Below, piece after piece: positions 51,843-60,889 of a stretch of DNA of 64,000 bases. Under the pieces are notes generated by a model. It was given only the letters and a program-made list of their open reading frames with translations. It searched no databases and had not been told where the DNA came from. Origin of the DNA: DATAWK01 sp036267255 (lineage in GTDB: Bacteria > Acidobacteriota > Terriglobia > Terriglobales > Acidobacteriaceae). The stretch's first letter is position 1, and each line of letters opens with the position of its first letter. A program made the translations under genes and the position numbers. The stretch spans positions 62,001 through 126,000 of the forward strand of contig DATAWK010000041.1 of NCBI GenBank assembly GCA_036267255.1, read 5' to 3'.

Positions 51843-52547
51843 CTAAGCCGTCACGAGTGAGCCGACTTTTTCTCCCGCGATGACGCGGCAGATATTTCCC
51901 GGCTGATTCATGCTGAAGATAATCATCGGCAAACTGTTGTCTTTACAAAGGCTGACCGCCGTCATATCCATCACACGCAGATTGCGTTGCAGGATTTCCA
52001 TGTAGCTGATTTCTTCATACTTGACCGCCGTTTTGTCGATCACCGGGTCGGCGTTGTAGATGCCGTCCACCTTGGTTGCCTTCAGCAGCACGTCGGCCTT
52101 GATCTCCATGGCGCGCAGCGAAGCGGCCGTGTCGGTCGAAAAGAATGGGTTGCCGGTTCCAGCGGCAAAAATCACAACGCGGCCCTTTTCCAGGTGCCGG
52201 ATGGCGCGGCGGCGAATATAGGGTTCGGCCACCTGATGCATGGCGATAGCGCTCATCACGCGGCAATGCACATCGTGCTTTTCCAGCGCGTCCTGAATGG
52301 CCAGCGCGTTGATGACCGTGGCCAGCATGCCCATGTGATCGGCGGAAACGCGATCCATCTGCTGCGCCTGCTCGGCAACGCCGCGAAAAAAATTGCCACC
52401 GCCGACGACGATGGCCATCTGCACGCCCATGTCTCGAACCTGGGCGATTTCATCGGCAATTTCGTGCACCCGAACGGTATCCACACCAAAACCGCGACCG
52501 GCCGCCAGCGCTTCTCCCGATAGCTTCAATAAGACGCGTTTATACAT
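51843..52547 (-). CDS. pyrH: UMP kinase
   Basis: 234 residues of the amino-acid kinase fold, typical of bacterial PyrH, which phosphorylates UMP to UDP. Motifs are KRVLLKLSGEALAAGRGFG, VVGGGNFFRGVAEQAQQMDR, DHMGMLATVINALAIQDALE, FAAGTGNPFFSTDTAASLRA, ADVLLKATKVDGIYNADP and VMDMTAVSLCKDN. The start MYKRVLLKLSGEAL at ATG 52547 is canonical. In most bacteria pyrH directly follows tsf; here about 2 kb carrying three accessory genes intervene. Confidence 0.96.
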   Translation of the reverse strand: MYKRVLLKLSGEALAAGRGFGVDTVRVHEIADEIAQVRDMGVQMAIVVGGGNFFRGVAEQAQQMDRVSADHMGMLATVINALAIQDALEKHDVHCRVMSAIAMHQVAEPYIRRRAIRHLEKGRVVIFAAGTGNPFFSTDTAASLRAMEIKADVLLKATKVDGIYNADPVIDKTAVKYEEISYMEILQRNLRVMDMTAVSLCKDNSLPMIIFSMNQPGNICRVIAGEKVGSLVTA

Positions 52548-52888
52548 ATATGCCTATTGGAGTATCGCACATTGGATGGGTCGATGAAATGGCAGGAAAA
52601 TTGGTGGGTGGGTGGTTAATTTCCGGATAGCCCGTGATTCGGAAGCGATTGACGGATGCTGGAATCACGCCCCAGGTCACTTCCGCTATGCCGACATATC
52701 GTTACTAAAATGCGACAGCGACACGTGTACCGGTGATTCATCCCTCGTTCCGTTCTAAACGATCTGGGCCTTCGAGCTATATTAAGCAGCATGGTCCGCG
52801 TGTCCAGCAGTTGCATCGCAACAGACGGGGATCGATGGGCGATAAGCTCGCCCGTTGCGTTACGCTCTCAACAAGACTTCTGCGGAGA
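52548..52888. other. Intergenic region with a hairpin element
   Basis: 341 bp between the VOC gene and pyrH; no supported gene. A REP-like hairpin lies at 52621-52644. The pyrH promoter should be here but I cannot assign it. Confidence 0.4.
52621..52644. repeat. REP-like hairpin element
   Basis: TTCCGGAT, 8-nt loop, ATTCGGAA. The complement matches the 19063-19089 element at about 21 of 27 positions. Confidence 0.45.
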
Positions 52889-53302
52889 TTACTGCGCCAT
52901 CGCGCGCTCATGGATGATCGACCATGACACCCCGAACCGATCACGCAACTGGCTAAAGCGAGTCGCATAGAAAGTCTCTTCGAGCGGCATGTAGACTTGT
53001 CCATCTTCGGCGAGAAGCTTGTATACCCTCTCAGCCTCTTCCGATGAGCCAACAGAGAGATAGATATAGACGCTTCTAATCTTCTCAAATACCGATGAGG
53101 GAACATCGTTTCCGATCAGCACCGTATCCCCAATGGCCAGTCGCGCGTGAATAACGGCCTTCCCTGCATCACCCGTCGCTTTGCTGCCAGGGGCCTGGTC
53201 CTGATGCATCATCATGAGAACCTTGCCGCCCAGATTCGCTTCATAGAACTGGAATGCCTCTTCGCAATTGCCGCCGAAGTTGAGTTGCGCATAGAGCTTC
53301 AT
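52889..53302 (-). CDS. VOC-family (PhnB/glyoxalase-like) protein
   Basis: 137 residues. It opens MKLYAQLNFGGNCEEAFQFYEANLGGKVLMMMHQ, the PhnB-type vicinal-oxygen-chelate pattern. AVIHARLAIGDTVLIGND, a second half RVYKLLAEDGQVYMPLEETFYATRFSQLRDRFGVSWSI and the family's characteristic DRFGVSW complete it. Function of these small VOC proteins is usually unknown. ATG 53302 follows AAGGAGAG. It is the last gene of an arsR-AHSA1-VOC operon. Confidence 0.88.
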   Translation of the reverse strand: MKLYAQLNFGGNCEEAFQFYEANLGGKVLMMMHQDQAPGSKATGDAGKAVIHARLAIGDTVLIGNDVPSSVFEKIRSVYIYLSVGSSEEAERVYKLLAEDGQVYMPLEETFYATRFSQLRDRFGVSWSIIHERAMAQ

Positions 53303-53377
53303 TGAAATCTCTCCTTAAGGTTCGTGTTGGTTGCAATAGGGCCGCATAGGTGCAGCCGACGCGCTGAGTCGGTTGTG

Positions 53378-53887
53378 TTAGCTCTGCTCACGGTCTTTGA
53401 GCATTCGTTCCGCGTATTCGTCGAGATGACGAAGCTGGTGGACGGCTCCGGTTTCCATTCCTGCCTGAAGATGCCCGTCACGCACTTGACGGGAACTGTG
53501 TCGGATGGTGTGCGTAAGCTTCGTTCCCCCCTCGGTTTCCTCCAATGTGACCGTGGTGAGCCATTCGGGGTTGCCGAATTGCGGCATGTCGTAGCACTCG
53601 CTGTAGACGAGCCGTTCTCCAGGCACAATCTCGCGATACACCCCGTGAAACGAATGGCTGCTTCCGTCTGACATCCGCAGCACGATCTTCCACGACCCCC
53701 CGATCCGTAGATCGATCTCGCAGGTCGAGATACTTGCGCCATGGCAGCCCCACCAATGGCGAATGTGCTCCGGGCGAGTCCACGCCTCAAAGAGAATCTG
53801 CCGGGAGCGACGGAAGAAACACGTAAAGCGAATCTCTGTATCCGAGGGAAGAGTCACGGCAACTTCAAGATCTCTTTTTGCGAGCAT
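53378..53887 (-). CDS. SRPBCC/AHSA1-domain protein
   Basis: 169 residues with the Aha1-like START/SRPBCC fold: IRFTCFFRRSRQILFEAWTRPEHIRHWWG, LRIGGSWKIVLRMSDGSSHSFHGVYREIVPGERLVYSECY and VTLEETEGGTKLTHTI. Such proteins bind hydrophobic ligands in a central cavity; pairing with ArsR and VOC proteins is common, but the ligand is not known. ATG 53887 follows AAGGAGG by 9 nt and overlaps the arsR end by 23 bp, so the two are translationally coupled. Confidence 0.88.
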   Translation of the reverse strand: MLAKRDLEVAVTLPSDTEIRFTCFFRRSRQILFEAWTRPEHIRHWWGCHGASISTCEIDLRIGGSWKIVLRMSDGSSHSFHGVYREIVPGERLVYSECYDMPQFGNPEWLTTVTLEETEGGTKLTHTIRHSSRQVRDGHLQAGMETGAVHQLRHLDEYAERMLKDREQS

Positions 53888-54221
53888 GTTTCCTGGCCTC
53901 CTTCTGCTCCAGTGTGGAGAGATAGTCATCAAGCTGATTCATACTCTGTTCCCAAAATAGGCGGTAGTTCGCCACCCAGTCAGAAACATCCCGAAGCGGA
54001 GTCGCGTCCAGACGGCAGGGACGCCATTGCGCGTCGCGGCTGCGCGTGATGAGGTTGGCACGTTCGAGGACCTTGAGATGTTTGGTGATGGATGGAGCAG
54101 TAATGGAAAACGGTTCTGCGAGATCTTTGACCGACGTTTCTCCTAAAGCCAGGCGAGCCAGGATTGCGCGCCGCGTAGGGTCCGAAAGCGCGGCAAAGGT
54201 CGTACTGAGACGGTCAGGCAT
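53865..54221 (-). CDS. ArsR-family transcriptional regulator
   Basis: 118 residues. TFAALSDPTRRAILARLALGETSVKDLAEPFSITAPSITKHLKVLERANLITRSRDAQWRPCRLD is a canonical ArsR/SmtB winged helix of the non-metal subtype that accompanies AHSA1 genes. The C-terminal helix (LFWEQSMNQLDDYLSTLEQKEARKHARKK) is for dimerisation. It heads an operon with AHSA1 and VOC genes and probably autoregulates through the palindrome 15 bp upstream of its ATG. Confidence 0.92.
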   Translation of the reverse strand: MPDRLSTTFAALSDPTRRAILARLALGETSVKDLAEPFSITAPSITKHLKVLERANLITRSRDAQWRPCRLDATPLRDVSDWVANYRLFWEQSMNQLDDYLSTLEQKEARKHARKKRS

Positions 54222-54235
54222 CTAATTCACCATTC

Positions 54236-54247
54236 GGCTAATTAGCC
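54236..54247. promoter_or_regulatory. Candidate ArsR operator
   Basis: Perfect palindrome GGCTAATTAGCC inside a longer imperfect one (ATTC...CAAT flanks differ at one pair, 54232-54251). It begins 15 bp upstream of the arsR start. Confidence 0.5.
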
Positions 54248-54470
54248 TAATGGCAAATTACGCTGCCGCCTTTAGTCCTGTCAAGGGAAAGAGCGCAGAA
54301 ACTCACGAGAAGTCGAATTCCGAGGACCGGTCCCGCTCGCTCCCGTTTCCCTCATTTCGGCAAATTATGGGCGCCGGATGAAAAGACATTAGTCCACTCA
54401 TCATTGTCGACAACTTGAAAGCAATCCTAACGCCCTTCCACATCGCTACACATCATGTCTGCTTCAAAAG

Positions 54471-54500
54471 AAAAAGCGCTCGCCGCAGCGAACGCTTTTT
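54471..54500 (-). terminator. Rho-independent terminator of tsf
   Basis: Read on the minus strand: AAAAAGCGTTCGC, TGCG, GCGAGCGCTTTTT. It lies 22 bp after the tsf stop and separates the ribosomal cluster from the arsR operon. Confidence 0.8.
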
Positions 54501-54522
54501 AATGTTGAGAATTGCAGAGAAC

Positions 54523-55182
54523 TTACGAGACAGCTTCGTCTGCGGATGTTTTGATCTGCGCGACGGTCCAATTCGCGTCGCCAACCTTGAAGCGAGCGAA
54601 GCGGCGCACCTGGATATTCTCTCCCAGCTTGCCCACCTTCTGCGCGACCAGCTGGCCGATGGTGACCGTCTGTTCCTTGATGAAGGGCTGCTCCAGCAGG
54701 CAGACTTCCTCGTAGAACTTGGCCATTTTGCCTTCGACGATCTTTTCCACCACAGGCGCCGGCTTGCCGGTCTGTGCGGCCTGCGCGCGATAGATTTCCT
54801 TCTCGCGCTCCAGGTCCTCGATGGTCACGTCCTCTTTGCGGATGTAACGCGGATCGGTCGCGGCGATGTGCATGGCGATGTCCTTCAGCAGCTCCTGAAA
54901 GTCCGGAGTGCGGGCGACAAAGTCGCTTTCGCAATTCACTTCAATCAGCACGCCGATCTTGCCGCCGGCATGGATGTAGGTACCAACCGCGCCTTCGCTG
55001 GCAGTCCGGCCCGACTTCTTGGCCGCCGAGGCCATACCCCGTTTGCGCAGCACCACGATGGCTTCTTCCGTGTTGCCCTTTGCTTCCACAAGCGCGGCAC
55101 GGCAATCCATCATGGGAGCGCCCGTCTTTTCGCGCAGCTCTTTCACCATTGCGGCGGAGATATTTTCAGTCACGGTAGACAT
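54523..55182 (-). CDS. tsf: Translation elongation factor Ts
   Basis: 219 residues, a short-type EF-Ts. It exchanges GDP for GTP on EF-Tu. The N-terminal UBA-like region ISAAMVKELREKTGAPMMDCRAALVEAKGNTEEAIVVLRKRG and the core motif GVLIEVNCESDFVARTPDFQEL are typical. VEKIVEGKMAKFYEEVCLLEQPFIKE is the coiled-coil and C-terminal part. ATG 55182. It follows rpsB with a 254-bp gap. Confidence 0.96.
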   Translation of the reverse strand: MSTVTENISAAMVKELREKTGAPMMDCRAALVEAKGNTEEAIVVLRKRGMASAAKKSGRTASEGAVGTYIHAGGKIGVLIEVNCESDFVARTPDFQELLKDIAMHIAATDPRYIRKEDVTIEDLEREKEIYRAQAAQTGKPAPVVEKIVEGKMAKFYEEVCLLEQPFIKEQTVTIGQLVAQKVGKLGENIQVRRFARFKVGDANWTVAQIKTSADEAVS

Positions 55183-55436
55183 CCTCTTGTACCAATCCTT
55201 CTGTATCGAACCTTAAAACGTATGGAGTTCCCGGAAACGGCCTGCACTGGTCCCGCATATCCCGGAAGCTAACAAACCCCGGAAACTACAGACCTGGACA
55301 TCCCATCGAACACCATCATTGGATGCGCGTGGACCACTGGATGGTTCCGGCATCGCCCGGATGCGAGATGGGATGCGAGCAGCAGACCACGCTACAAAAT
55401 GAAGTGAATCGAGCCGGAAAACCAGCCCCCGAAGAA

Positions 55437-56339
55437 CTACAGGCTGTTTTCGGCCACTTCCGCCGGCTCGTCCGCCGCAGCGGTCACGGCCGCCGGAGCC
55501 TTGCGAATACCGCCGCCCAGGGCCTGTTCCAAATCCACATCTTCGTCAGCCAGGTCCGGATCGTAGGCGTTGGCACTGATGCTGCCCGCCGCCACGGCTT
55601 CGCCATCCTGTGTTTCGCTGGCGATGCTGGCGATATCGGCTGCCTGCTTGTCCCCTGCGGCCTGCACACCCTCGACGATGGAATCGGCGACCTTCGACGT
55701 AAACAGTCGAATGGCGCGCAGCGCGTCATCGTTGCCCGGGATAATGTAGTCGACCAGCGTGGGATCGCAGTTGGTATCCACCACAGCCACGACGGGAATG
55801 CCCAGCTTGCGCGCTTCCTTGACGGCGATCTGCTCGTTGTTGGAATCGACAACGAAGATCGCGTCCGGCAGGCGGCGCATGTTCTTGATGCCAGCCAGAT
55901 TTGCCTGCAGGTGCTTGCGCTCGCGCTCCAGGCGAATCACTTCTTTCTTGGTCAGCAGGTCGTAACGGCCGTCGGTCGCCATCTCATCGAGTTCCTGAAG
56001 GCGCTTCACAGACTTCTGCACGGTGACCCAATTGGTAAGCAGGCCGCCGAGCCAACGCTGATTGATATAGAACATGCCGCAACGGGTGGCCTCTTCGGCA
56101 ATGGCGTCCTGCGCCTGCCGCTTGGTGCCGACGAACATGATGACCTTGCCTTCAGCCGACAGATCGGTGACGAACTTGCTGGCCTCCTTGAACATCTTCA
56201 AGGTCTTCTGCAGGTCAATAATGTAAATGCCGTTGCGTTCGCCAAAGATATATTCCTTCATCCTTGGGTTCCAGCGTTTTGTCTGATGCCCGAAGTGGAC
56301 TCCCGCTTCGAGCAGCTCCTTCATCGTGATAGTGGCCAA
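55437..56339 (-). CDS. rpsB: 30S ribosomal protein S2
   Basis: 300 residues, longer than the usual about 240 because of an Ala/acid-rich C-terminal tail (after SETQDGEAVA...). The start is TTG 56339, giving MATITMKELLEAGVHFGHQTKRWNPRM, with GAGGAGG just upstream. The next ATG lies too far from that site. Diagnostic segments are FGERNGIYIIDLQKTL, FVGTKRQAQDAI, QRWLGGLLTNW, PDAIFVVDSNNEQIAVKEA and VVAVVDTNCDPTLVDYIIPGNDDA. It sits between rpsI and tsf. Confidence 0.96.
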   Translation of the reverse strand: MATITMKELLEAGVHFGHQTKRWNPRMKEYIFGERNGIYIIDLQKTLKMFKEASKFVTDLSAEGKVIMFVGTKRQAQDAIAEEATRCGMFYINQRWLGGLLTNWVTVQKSVKRLQELDEMATDGRYDLLTKKEVIRLERERKHLQANLAGIKNMRRLPDAIFVVDSNNEQIAVKEARKLGIPVVAVVDTNCDPTLVDYIIPGNDDALRAIRLFTSKVADSIVEGVQAAGDKQAADIASIASETQDGEAVAAGSISANAYDPDLADEDVDLEQALGGGIRKAPAAVTAAADEPAEVAENSL

Positions 56340-56424
56340 ACGACCTCCTCTTTTATTTGCATCCCGGCAATGCCTGCATGAAGCCTGACCGGGATTTATC
56401 CCACTTGCGCGGGAGATTGAATTA

Positions 56425-56467
56425 CAAAAAACATCGGGGAACGCAGCGGAAATTTCAACTGCGTTCC
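56425..56467 (-). terminator. Possible terminator after rpsI
   Basis: On the minus strand: GGAACGCAG, 12-nt loop, CTGCGTTCC, then a T-run six bases later. It lies 61 bp after the rpsI stop. The delayed T-run makes it less certain. Confidence 0.5.
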
Positions 56468-56528
56468 ACACAATTTGTTTCGGCTGCGACACACAACCAG
56501 CCGTCCAGCAGCCAGCAACTCCCGGCGA

Positions 56529-56924
56529 CTAGCGCTTGGAGAACTGGAAGCGAGCGCGTGCGCCCTTCTGCCCGTACTTCTTGCGTTCCTTCATGCGGGC
56601 GTCGCGGGTCATCAGTCCCTGAGCCTTCAGCGTGGGGCGCAGTTCCGCGTTGAACTCCACCAGAGCGCGGGCCGTACCCATTTTCACTGCATCTGCCTGC
56701 GCAGATACACCGCCGCCCTTCACCGTGGCCAGAACGTCGAACGTTCCGCTTGTCTCGGTCATCACCAGGACGCGGCGTGCGGATACACGCTGCTGCTCGG
56801 TAACGAAATACTCCTCAAAGGCGCGACCGTTGATGGTGAACTTGCCGCTGCCCGGGCGCAAAAATACGCGCGCTACACTCGACTTGCGCCGTCCGGTTCC
56901 GTAGTACTGAATTGTCTCTGCCAT
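56529..56924 (-). CDS. rpsI: 30S ribosomal protein S9
   Basis: 131 residues. YYGTGRRKSSVARVFLRPGSGKFTINGR is the canonical opening, followed by VLATVKGGGVSAQADAVKMGTARAL and the basic tail ending in KGARARFQFSKR, with the C-terminal Lys-Arg that reaches the P-site tRNA. It follows rplM by 55 bp, the usual order. Confidence 0.97.
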   Translation of the reverse strand: MAETIQYYGTGRRKSSVARVFLRPGSGKFTINGRAFEEYFVTEQQRVSARRVLVMTETSGTFDVLATVKGGGVSAQADAVKMGTARALVEFNAELRPTLKAQGLMTRDARMKERKKYGQKGARARFQFSKR

Positions 56925-56979
56925 GCGTTTTCGCTATCTCTTTTCAAACTGCAAAAATTCGTTGCTGTTCTGCGTGCAA

Positions 56980-57414
56980 CTACAGAACAATCGCCAGCGC
57001 TTCCGGTTTCTGCGCTTCGTGCGGATGCTTGTCGCCGCGATACACCTTCAATTTGGTGGCCATCTGCCGGCCCATCTTGGACTTCGGCAGCATGCCCTTG
57101 ATCGCCTGCTCCACAATCTTTTCCGGACGCCGGTCGAGCAAGCGCACAAAAGACTCTTCGCGCAATCCACCGGGGAAACCGGTGTAGCGGCGATACAGCT
57201 TTTTCTGGCTCTTCAGACCGGTCAGGCGGACCTTTTCTGCGTTCAGAACGATGACATGGTCACCGGTATCAATATAGGGCGTGTACTTGGGGCTGTTTTT
57301 GCCGCTGAGCACGCGCGCGGCCTGCGTAGACAGGCGGCCAAGCGTCTGCCCGCTGGCGTCGAGCACAAACCATTTGCGCGTTATGTCTTGCGGCTTCGGA
57401 ATAAAAGTCGACAT
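56980..57414 (-). CDS. rplM: 50S ribosomal protein L13
   Basis: 144 residues. RKWFVLDASGQTLGRLSTQAARVLSGK, YTPYIDTGDHVIVLNAEKVRLTGLK, KKLYRRYTGFPGGLR and AIKGMLPKSKMGRQMATKLKVY are diagnostic. It is the first gene of the rplM-rpsI unit, preceded by a leader of about 250 nt and a good promoter. Confidence 0.97.
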   Translation of the reverse strand: MSTFIPKPQDITRKWFVLDASGQTLGRLSTQAARVLSGKNSPKYTPYIDTGDHVIVLNAEKVRLTGLKSQKKLYRRYTGFPGGLREESFVRLLDRRPEKIVEQAIKGMLPKSKMGRQMATKLKVYRGDKHPHEAQKPEALAIVL

Positions 57415-57874
57415 CGTTGTTCCCGTTCTCCCGGCAAATTCTCTTTACAAAACTCGTTCGCCACGCAATCGTGCGCGCGGCTCCCATAACAACCGCGGTC
57501 TGCTTTACGGATCGCGTACGTTGGTCGCAGTACGTCAGGTCTTCCCAACTGCTGCACAACGGAAGACCGATACGATGGCCAGCTGTGACAGACTCCATGC
57601 GGCCATTCAGGTTCGCCTGCCGCGGAGCCGGGTGTTCATGACCCCTGCCAGCGAGCGAGAGACTGCGCAAGGCTTTTAGAATAGCGGATTTTCCCCGTCA
57701 GAGTCAACGCAGAAGGGCATTTTTGCCGCAGTTTCGGCTTGCCTTCGCGGATACCGGGAAATTCTGCCCCGAAAACGGTTCAATGCCGGCAAAACCACCG
57801 GAAAATGACCGGGAATTTGGACGGATGCGCGTGGGATAGCAGCACATCCGTCTTTCAGCTCCGCGCACAGCCGG
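57415..57874. other. rplM leader and spacer, no gene
   Basis: 460 bp between the rplM start and the end of the ADOP gene. The first part (to about 57670) should be the rplM leader, which is long enough for ribosomal-protein autoregulation although I cannot assign a known leader fold. The rest shows no protein-like frame. Confidence 0.45.
57678..57707 (-). promoter_or_regulatory. Promoter of rplM-rpsI
   Basis: On the minus strand TTGACT (57707-57702), 18-bp spacer, TATTCT (57683-57678), near consensus for a housekeeping sigma factor. Confidence 0.65.
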
Positions 57875-60529
57875 TCAGTCGTTGCGCAGCGCAATCATCG
57901 GGTCAATGCGCGAAGCCCGGCGCGCCGGAATATATCCGGCAAAAAAGGCGACAGCAATCAGCAGAAGAGCGACACCGGCGAACGTCGCGTGATCGGTCGG
58001 CTGCGTCGCAAATAGAAGTGCGGCAATCAACCGCGCAACAACGAACGACAGTGCCGCCCCCAATGCAATGCCGAGCAGGGCCAGCCGCAGCGTCCTCCAG
58101 AGGACGTCGCGCTGCACTCTGCCCATGGTTGCACCCAGGGCCATGCGGATGCCGATCTCCTGCGTGCGCTGCGTGACCGAATAGGAGATGACGCCATAAA
58201 TGCCGAGCGAGGCCAGAATCAGGCCGAGCGCTGCAAAAGCCCCCACCAGCAGCACAAAAAAGCGGCGCGGCGACACAGCACGATCCACGATTTGCTGGAT
58301 AGGCCGGAACTCCGTTGCCGGTTGCGCCGGATTCATCGATCGCAGCGTACTCATCACGCTCGATTCCAGCACATCCGGCGCGAGCTTGGTGCGAACCACC
58401 AGATTGTTACCTTCGGGGCCATTCTGCGACCAGGGCAGATACATCTGACTGCTGGATCTTTCTTCCACGCTGCTTTCCCGCACATCGGAAATCACACCGA
58501 TGATTCGGCTTTTTCTACCGCCAACCATCGCCATGCGCCCAATCGGGTCCTGGCCGGGCCAGTTAAAACGCGCAGCGGTCTCATTGATGACGGCAACAGG
58601 TTCGCTTTTCGAGCTGTCCTGCCAGCTGATATCGCGTCCCTCAATCAAATGCATGCCCATGGCGCCGAGATAACCCGGCGTCACGATATAGACAAGGGCG
58701 TCCGTATTCTTTTCCTCTTCTTTGGTATAGGCCCTGCCCACGGCGGAAAAACCCCAACCGCGGTTCCGTTCCAGGGGGAGATTGTCGGTAACTCCGGCGG
58801 CCTCAATTCCCGGAATGGCTTGTACGCGGCGCAGAATTTCCTGTAGCGCGGCATACCGTCGATCCGGATTCTTGTAGTCGTTCTGCTCCTGATAATCAAT
58901 CTGCATTGTTGCGGCATGGCTGGGCTGAAATCCCAGATCGACATCCATGATGCGAAGAAAGCTGCGCAGCAACAGTCCCGCACCAATCAGCAATACGCAG
59001 GAGAGAGCCACTTCCAGAATGACCAGCGTCCCGCGCAGGCGCTCATGCATTTTGCCCGTGCTGCTTCCCCGGCCCATTTCCTTCAGCGACTCCTGCAGAT
59101 TCTTTCCGGACATTTTGAGTGCTGGCGCAAGTCCAAAAAATACAGCGGTAGCGACGGTGATCAGTACCGTCCAGCCGACGGCGGTACCGTTGACCGTAAC
59201 GCTGTTCAGCATGGGAATGGCGATGCTGGAGGAGTGAGCCAGAGCGTAAATGCCCGCACAGGCAAGCAGCAATCCCAGGAATGCCCCCGCGATGGAAAGA
59301 ACCAGGCTCTCCGTCAACAGTTGCCGGATTAGGCGAAGCCTTCCGGAGCCGAGCGCACTACGCAGCGCAAACTCCTGGCTCCGCGCGGCGGCGCGTGCCA
59401 GCATCAGGTTGGACAGGTTCACGCAGACGATCAGCAAAATGAGGCCGACAGCGGACCACAGCACAATCAACGAGCGGCGCAGGTTTCCGCTTACGTGGTC
59501 TTTCAGACCCGTGATGATTGCCTGAAATCCACCCCCAAATTCCGGGTGCGCGGCATTGATCCGCGGAAAGAGAGCGTTTGCTTCCGCCTGCGCCCCGGCA
59601 ACCGTCACTCCCGGCTTCAGCCGGCCAATGAGCGCAAGCGCGTCACCCTCATTGCGGATGTCATCCATGATGATGGGAAAGAGGACCTGCACGTTCATCC
59701 CCGGTAAAAAGATCGAGCCAAAATTGAATGAGGACGGCAGCACGCCGACGACGGTTACCGGCTGATTGTCCATCGTGACAACTTTTCCGACGATGGATGG
59801 GTCGGCATTAAATTGCCGCCGCCAGAATGGATAGGTCAACAGAACTGCCGGCCTTCCCCCTTTTTGGCACTCGTTTGGAGTGAAGAGTCGGCCCAATGTC
59901 GGTTGAACGCCCAGCGTTTGAAAAAAATTGCCGGCAACCATGAAAGCTGTAATGGGTTTCTCTACCCCATGATCCATCAGTCGATCTTCATTGGCCGCAG
60001 AGAAAGCGAAATACGATGTGAGGCTTTGCAGGGATTGATTCTGGCGTACGTAATCCTCATAGATCGCCACGGGATAGGTAACGTTCGACAGGTTCTTCGC
60101 GTCGTTTCCTCCCGTAATCCAGACCAGCTGTTGCGGGTCGTGAAATGGCAGCGGACGCAGCAGGATGGTATTCACCACGCTGAAGACGACGATGTTCGCG
60201 CCAATGCCGAGAGCCAGAATCAAGATTGCGATCAGCGCAAAGCTGCGATCGCGACGCAGCGTGCGCAGGGTGTAGCGCAGGTCCTGCATCAGGATGTCGA
60301 GCGCAGGCAAACCGCGGGCCTCGCGCTGCTGCTCCTTGGCCTGCGTTACGCCGCCGATGCGAATCAGCGCCTGACGGCGCGCTTCCTCCGCCGTCATGCC
60401 GCGCTGAATGTTCTCGTCGATAGCATGTTCCAGGTGCGAGCCGAGTTCCGCATCCAGATCCTGGTCCAACTCCTTTTTGCGAAAGAAGGAGCGCATACGG
60501 TTGAGCAATTCGCGCATGGAAGCCATCAT
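57875..60529 (-). CDS. ADOP-type ABC permease with N-terminal prefix domain
   Basis: 884 residues. An 80-residue soluble prefix (MRSFFRKKELDQDLDAELGSHLEHAIDENIQRGMTAEEARRQAL...) precedes MQDLRYTLRTLRRDRSFALIAILILALGIGANIVVFSVV and two MacB-core/FtsX halves. FtsX-type segments are NLMLARAAARSQEFALRSALGSGR and YSVTQRTQEIGIRMALGATMGR. The start ATG 60529 overlaps the padR stop by 4 bp (ATGA), so both are translated together. No ATPase is encoded nearby. Role unknown; the PadR coupling implies inducible expression. Confidence 0.87.
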   Translation of the reverse strand: MMASMRELLNRMRSFFRKKELDQDLDAELGSHLEHAIDENIQRGMTAEEARRQALIRIGGVTQAKEQQREARGLPALDILMQDLRYTLRTLRRDRSFALIAILILALGIGANIVVFSVVNTILLRPLPFHDPQQLVWITGGNDAKNLSNVTYPVAIYEDYVRQNQSLQSLTSYFAFSAANEDRLMDHGVEKPITAFMVAGNFFQTLGVQPTLGRLFTPNECQKGGRPAVLLTYPFWRRQFNADPSIVGKVVTMDNQPVTVVGVLPSSFNFGSIFLPGMNVQVLFPIIMDDIRNEGDALALIGRLKPGVTVAGAQAEANALFPRINAAHPEFGGGFQAIITGLKDHVSGNLRRSLIVLWSAVGLILLIVCVNLSNLMLARAAARSQEFALRSALGSGRLRLIRQLLTESLVLSIAGAFLGLLLACAGIYALAHSSSIAIPMLNSVTVNGTAVGWTVLITVATAVFFGLAPALKMSGKNLQESLKEMGRGSSTGKMHERLRGTLVILEVALSCVLLIGAGLLLRSFLRIMDVDLGFQPSHAATMQIDYQEQNDYKNPDRRYAALQEILRRVQAIPGIEAAGVTDNLPLERNRGWGFSAVGRAYTKEEEKNTDALVYIVTPGYLGAMGMHLIEGRDISWQDSSKSEPVAVINETAARFNWPGQDPIGRMAMVGGRKSRIIGVISDVRESSVEERSSSQMYLPWSQNGPEGNNLVVRTKLAPDVLESSVMSTLRSMNPAQPATEFRPIQQIVDRAVSPRRFFVLLVGAFAALGLILASLGIYGVISYSVTQRTQEIGIRMALGATMGRVQRDVLWRTLRLALLGIALGAALSFVVARLIAALLFATQPTDHATFAGVALLLIAVAFFAGYIPARRASRIDPMIALRND

Positions 60530-60879
60530 TGGGCACCCCCATCTTCCTGCATGGCGAGCATGCGGCCCATGACGTTGGCCAGCCGTTGCCAGTGTGCGGC
60601 GTCATTTGCCATCTGTCTGCGGCCCGTGCGGGTGATCGAATAAAATTTGGCCTTGCGATTGTTGTCGGAAACACCCCACTCGGCGGAGATCCATCCACGC
60701 TGCTGCAGACGCACCAGCGAAGCATAGATCGTTCCCTGGTTCAGCAACACTGCATCGCCGCTCACCTGCTCAATGCGCCGGGCAATCCCGTAGCCATGCT
60801 GGGCGCCCATCGCGGCCAATGTCTGCAAAACCATAAGGTCTAAGGTTCCCTGTAGCAAATCGAGTTTGGAATCCACCAT
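60526..60879 (-). CDS. PadR-family transcriptional regulator
   Basis: 117 residues. LDLLQGTLDLMVLQTLAAMGAQHGYGIARRIEQ is the PadR helix opening. LLNQGTIYASLVRLQQRGWISAEWGVSDNNRKAKFYSITRTGRRQM is the recognition helix and wing. ATG 60879 follows AGGAG by 6 nt. It is coupled to the ADOP permease gene. Two related inverted repeats (TGTGG-N5-CCACA) lie just upstream and are candidate autoregulatory sites. Confidence 0.92.
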   Translation of the reverse strand: MVDSKLDLLQGTLDLMVLQTLAAMGAQHGYGIARRIEQVSGDAVLLNQGTIYASLVRLQQRGWISAEWGVSDNNRKAKFYSITRTGRRQMANDAAHWQRLANVMGRMLAMQEDGGAQ

Positions 60880-60889
60880 TGCGCGCTCC

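Noticed and set aside
52616..52927. Short frames on both strands between the VOC gene and pyrH
   Set aside because: No ribosome sites and no protein-like composition; one crosses the REP-like hairpin.
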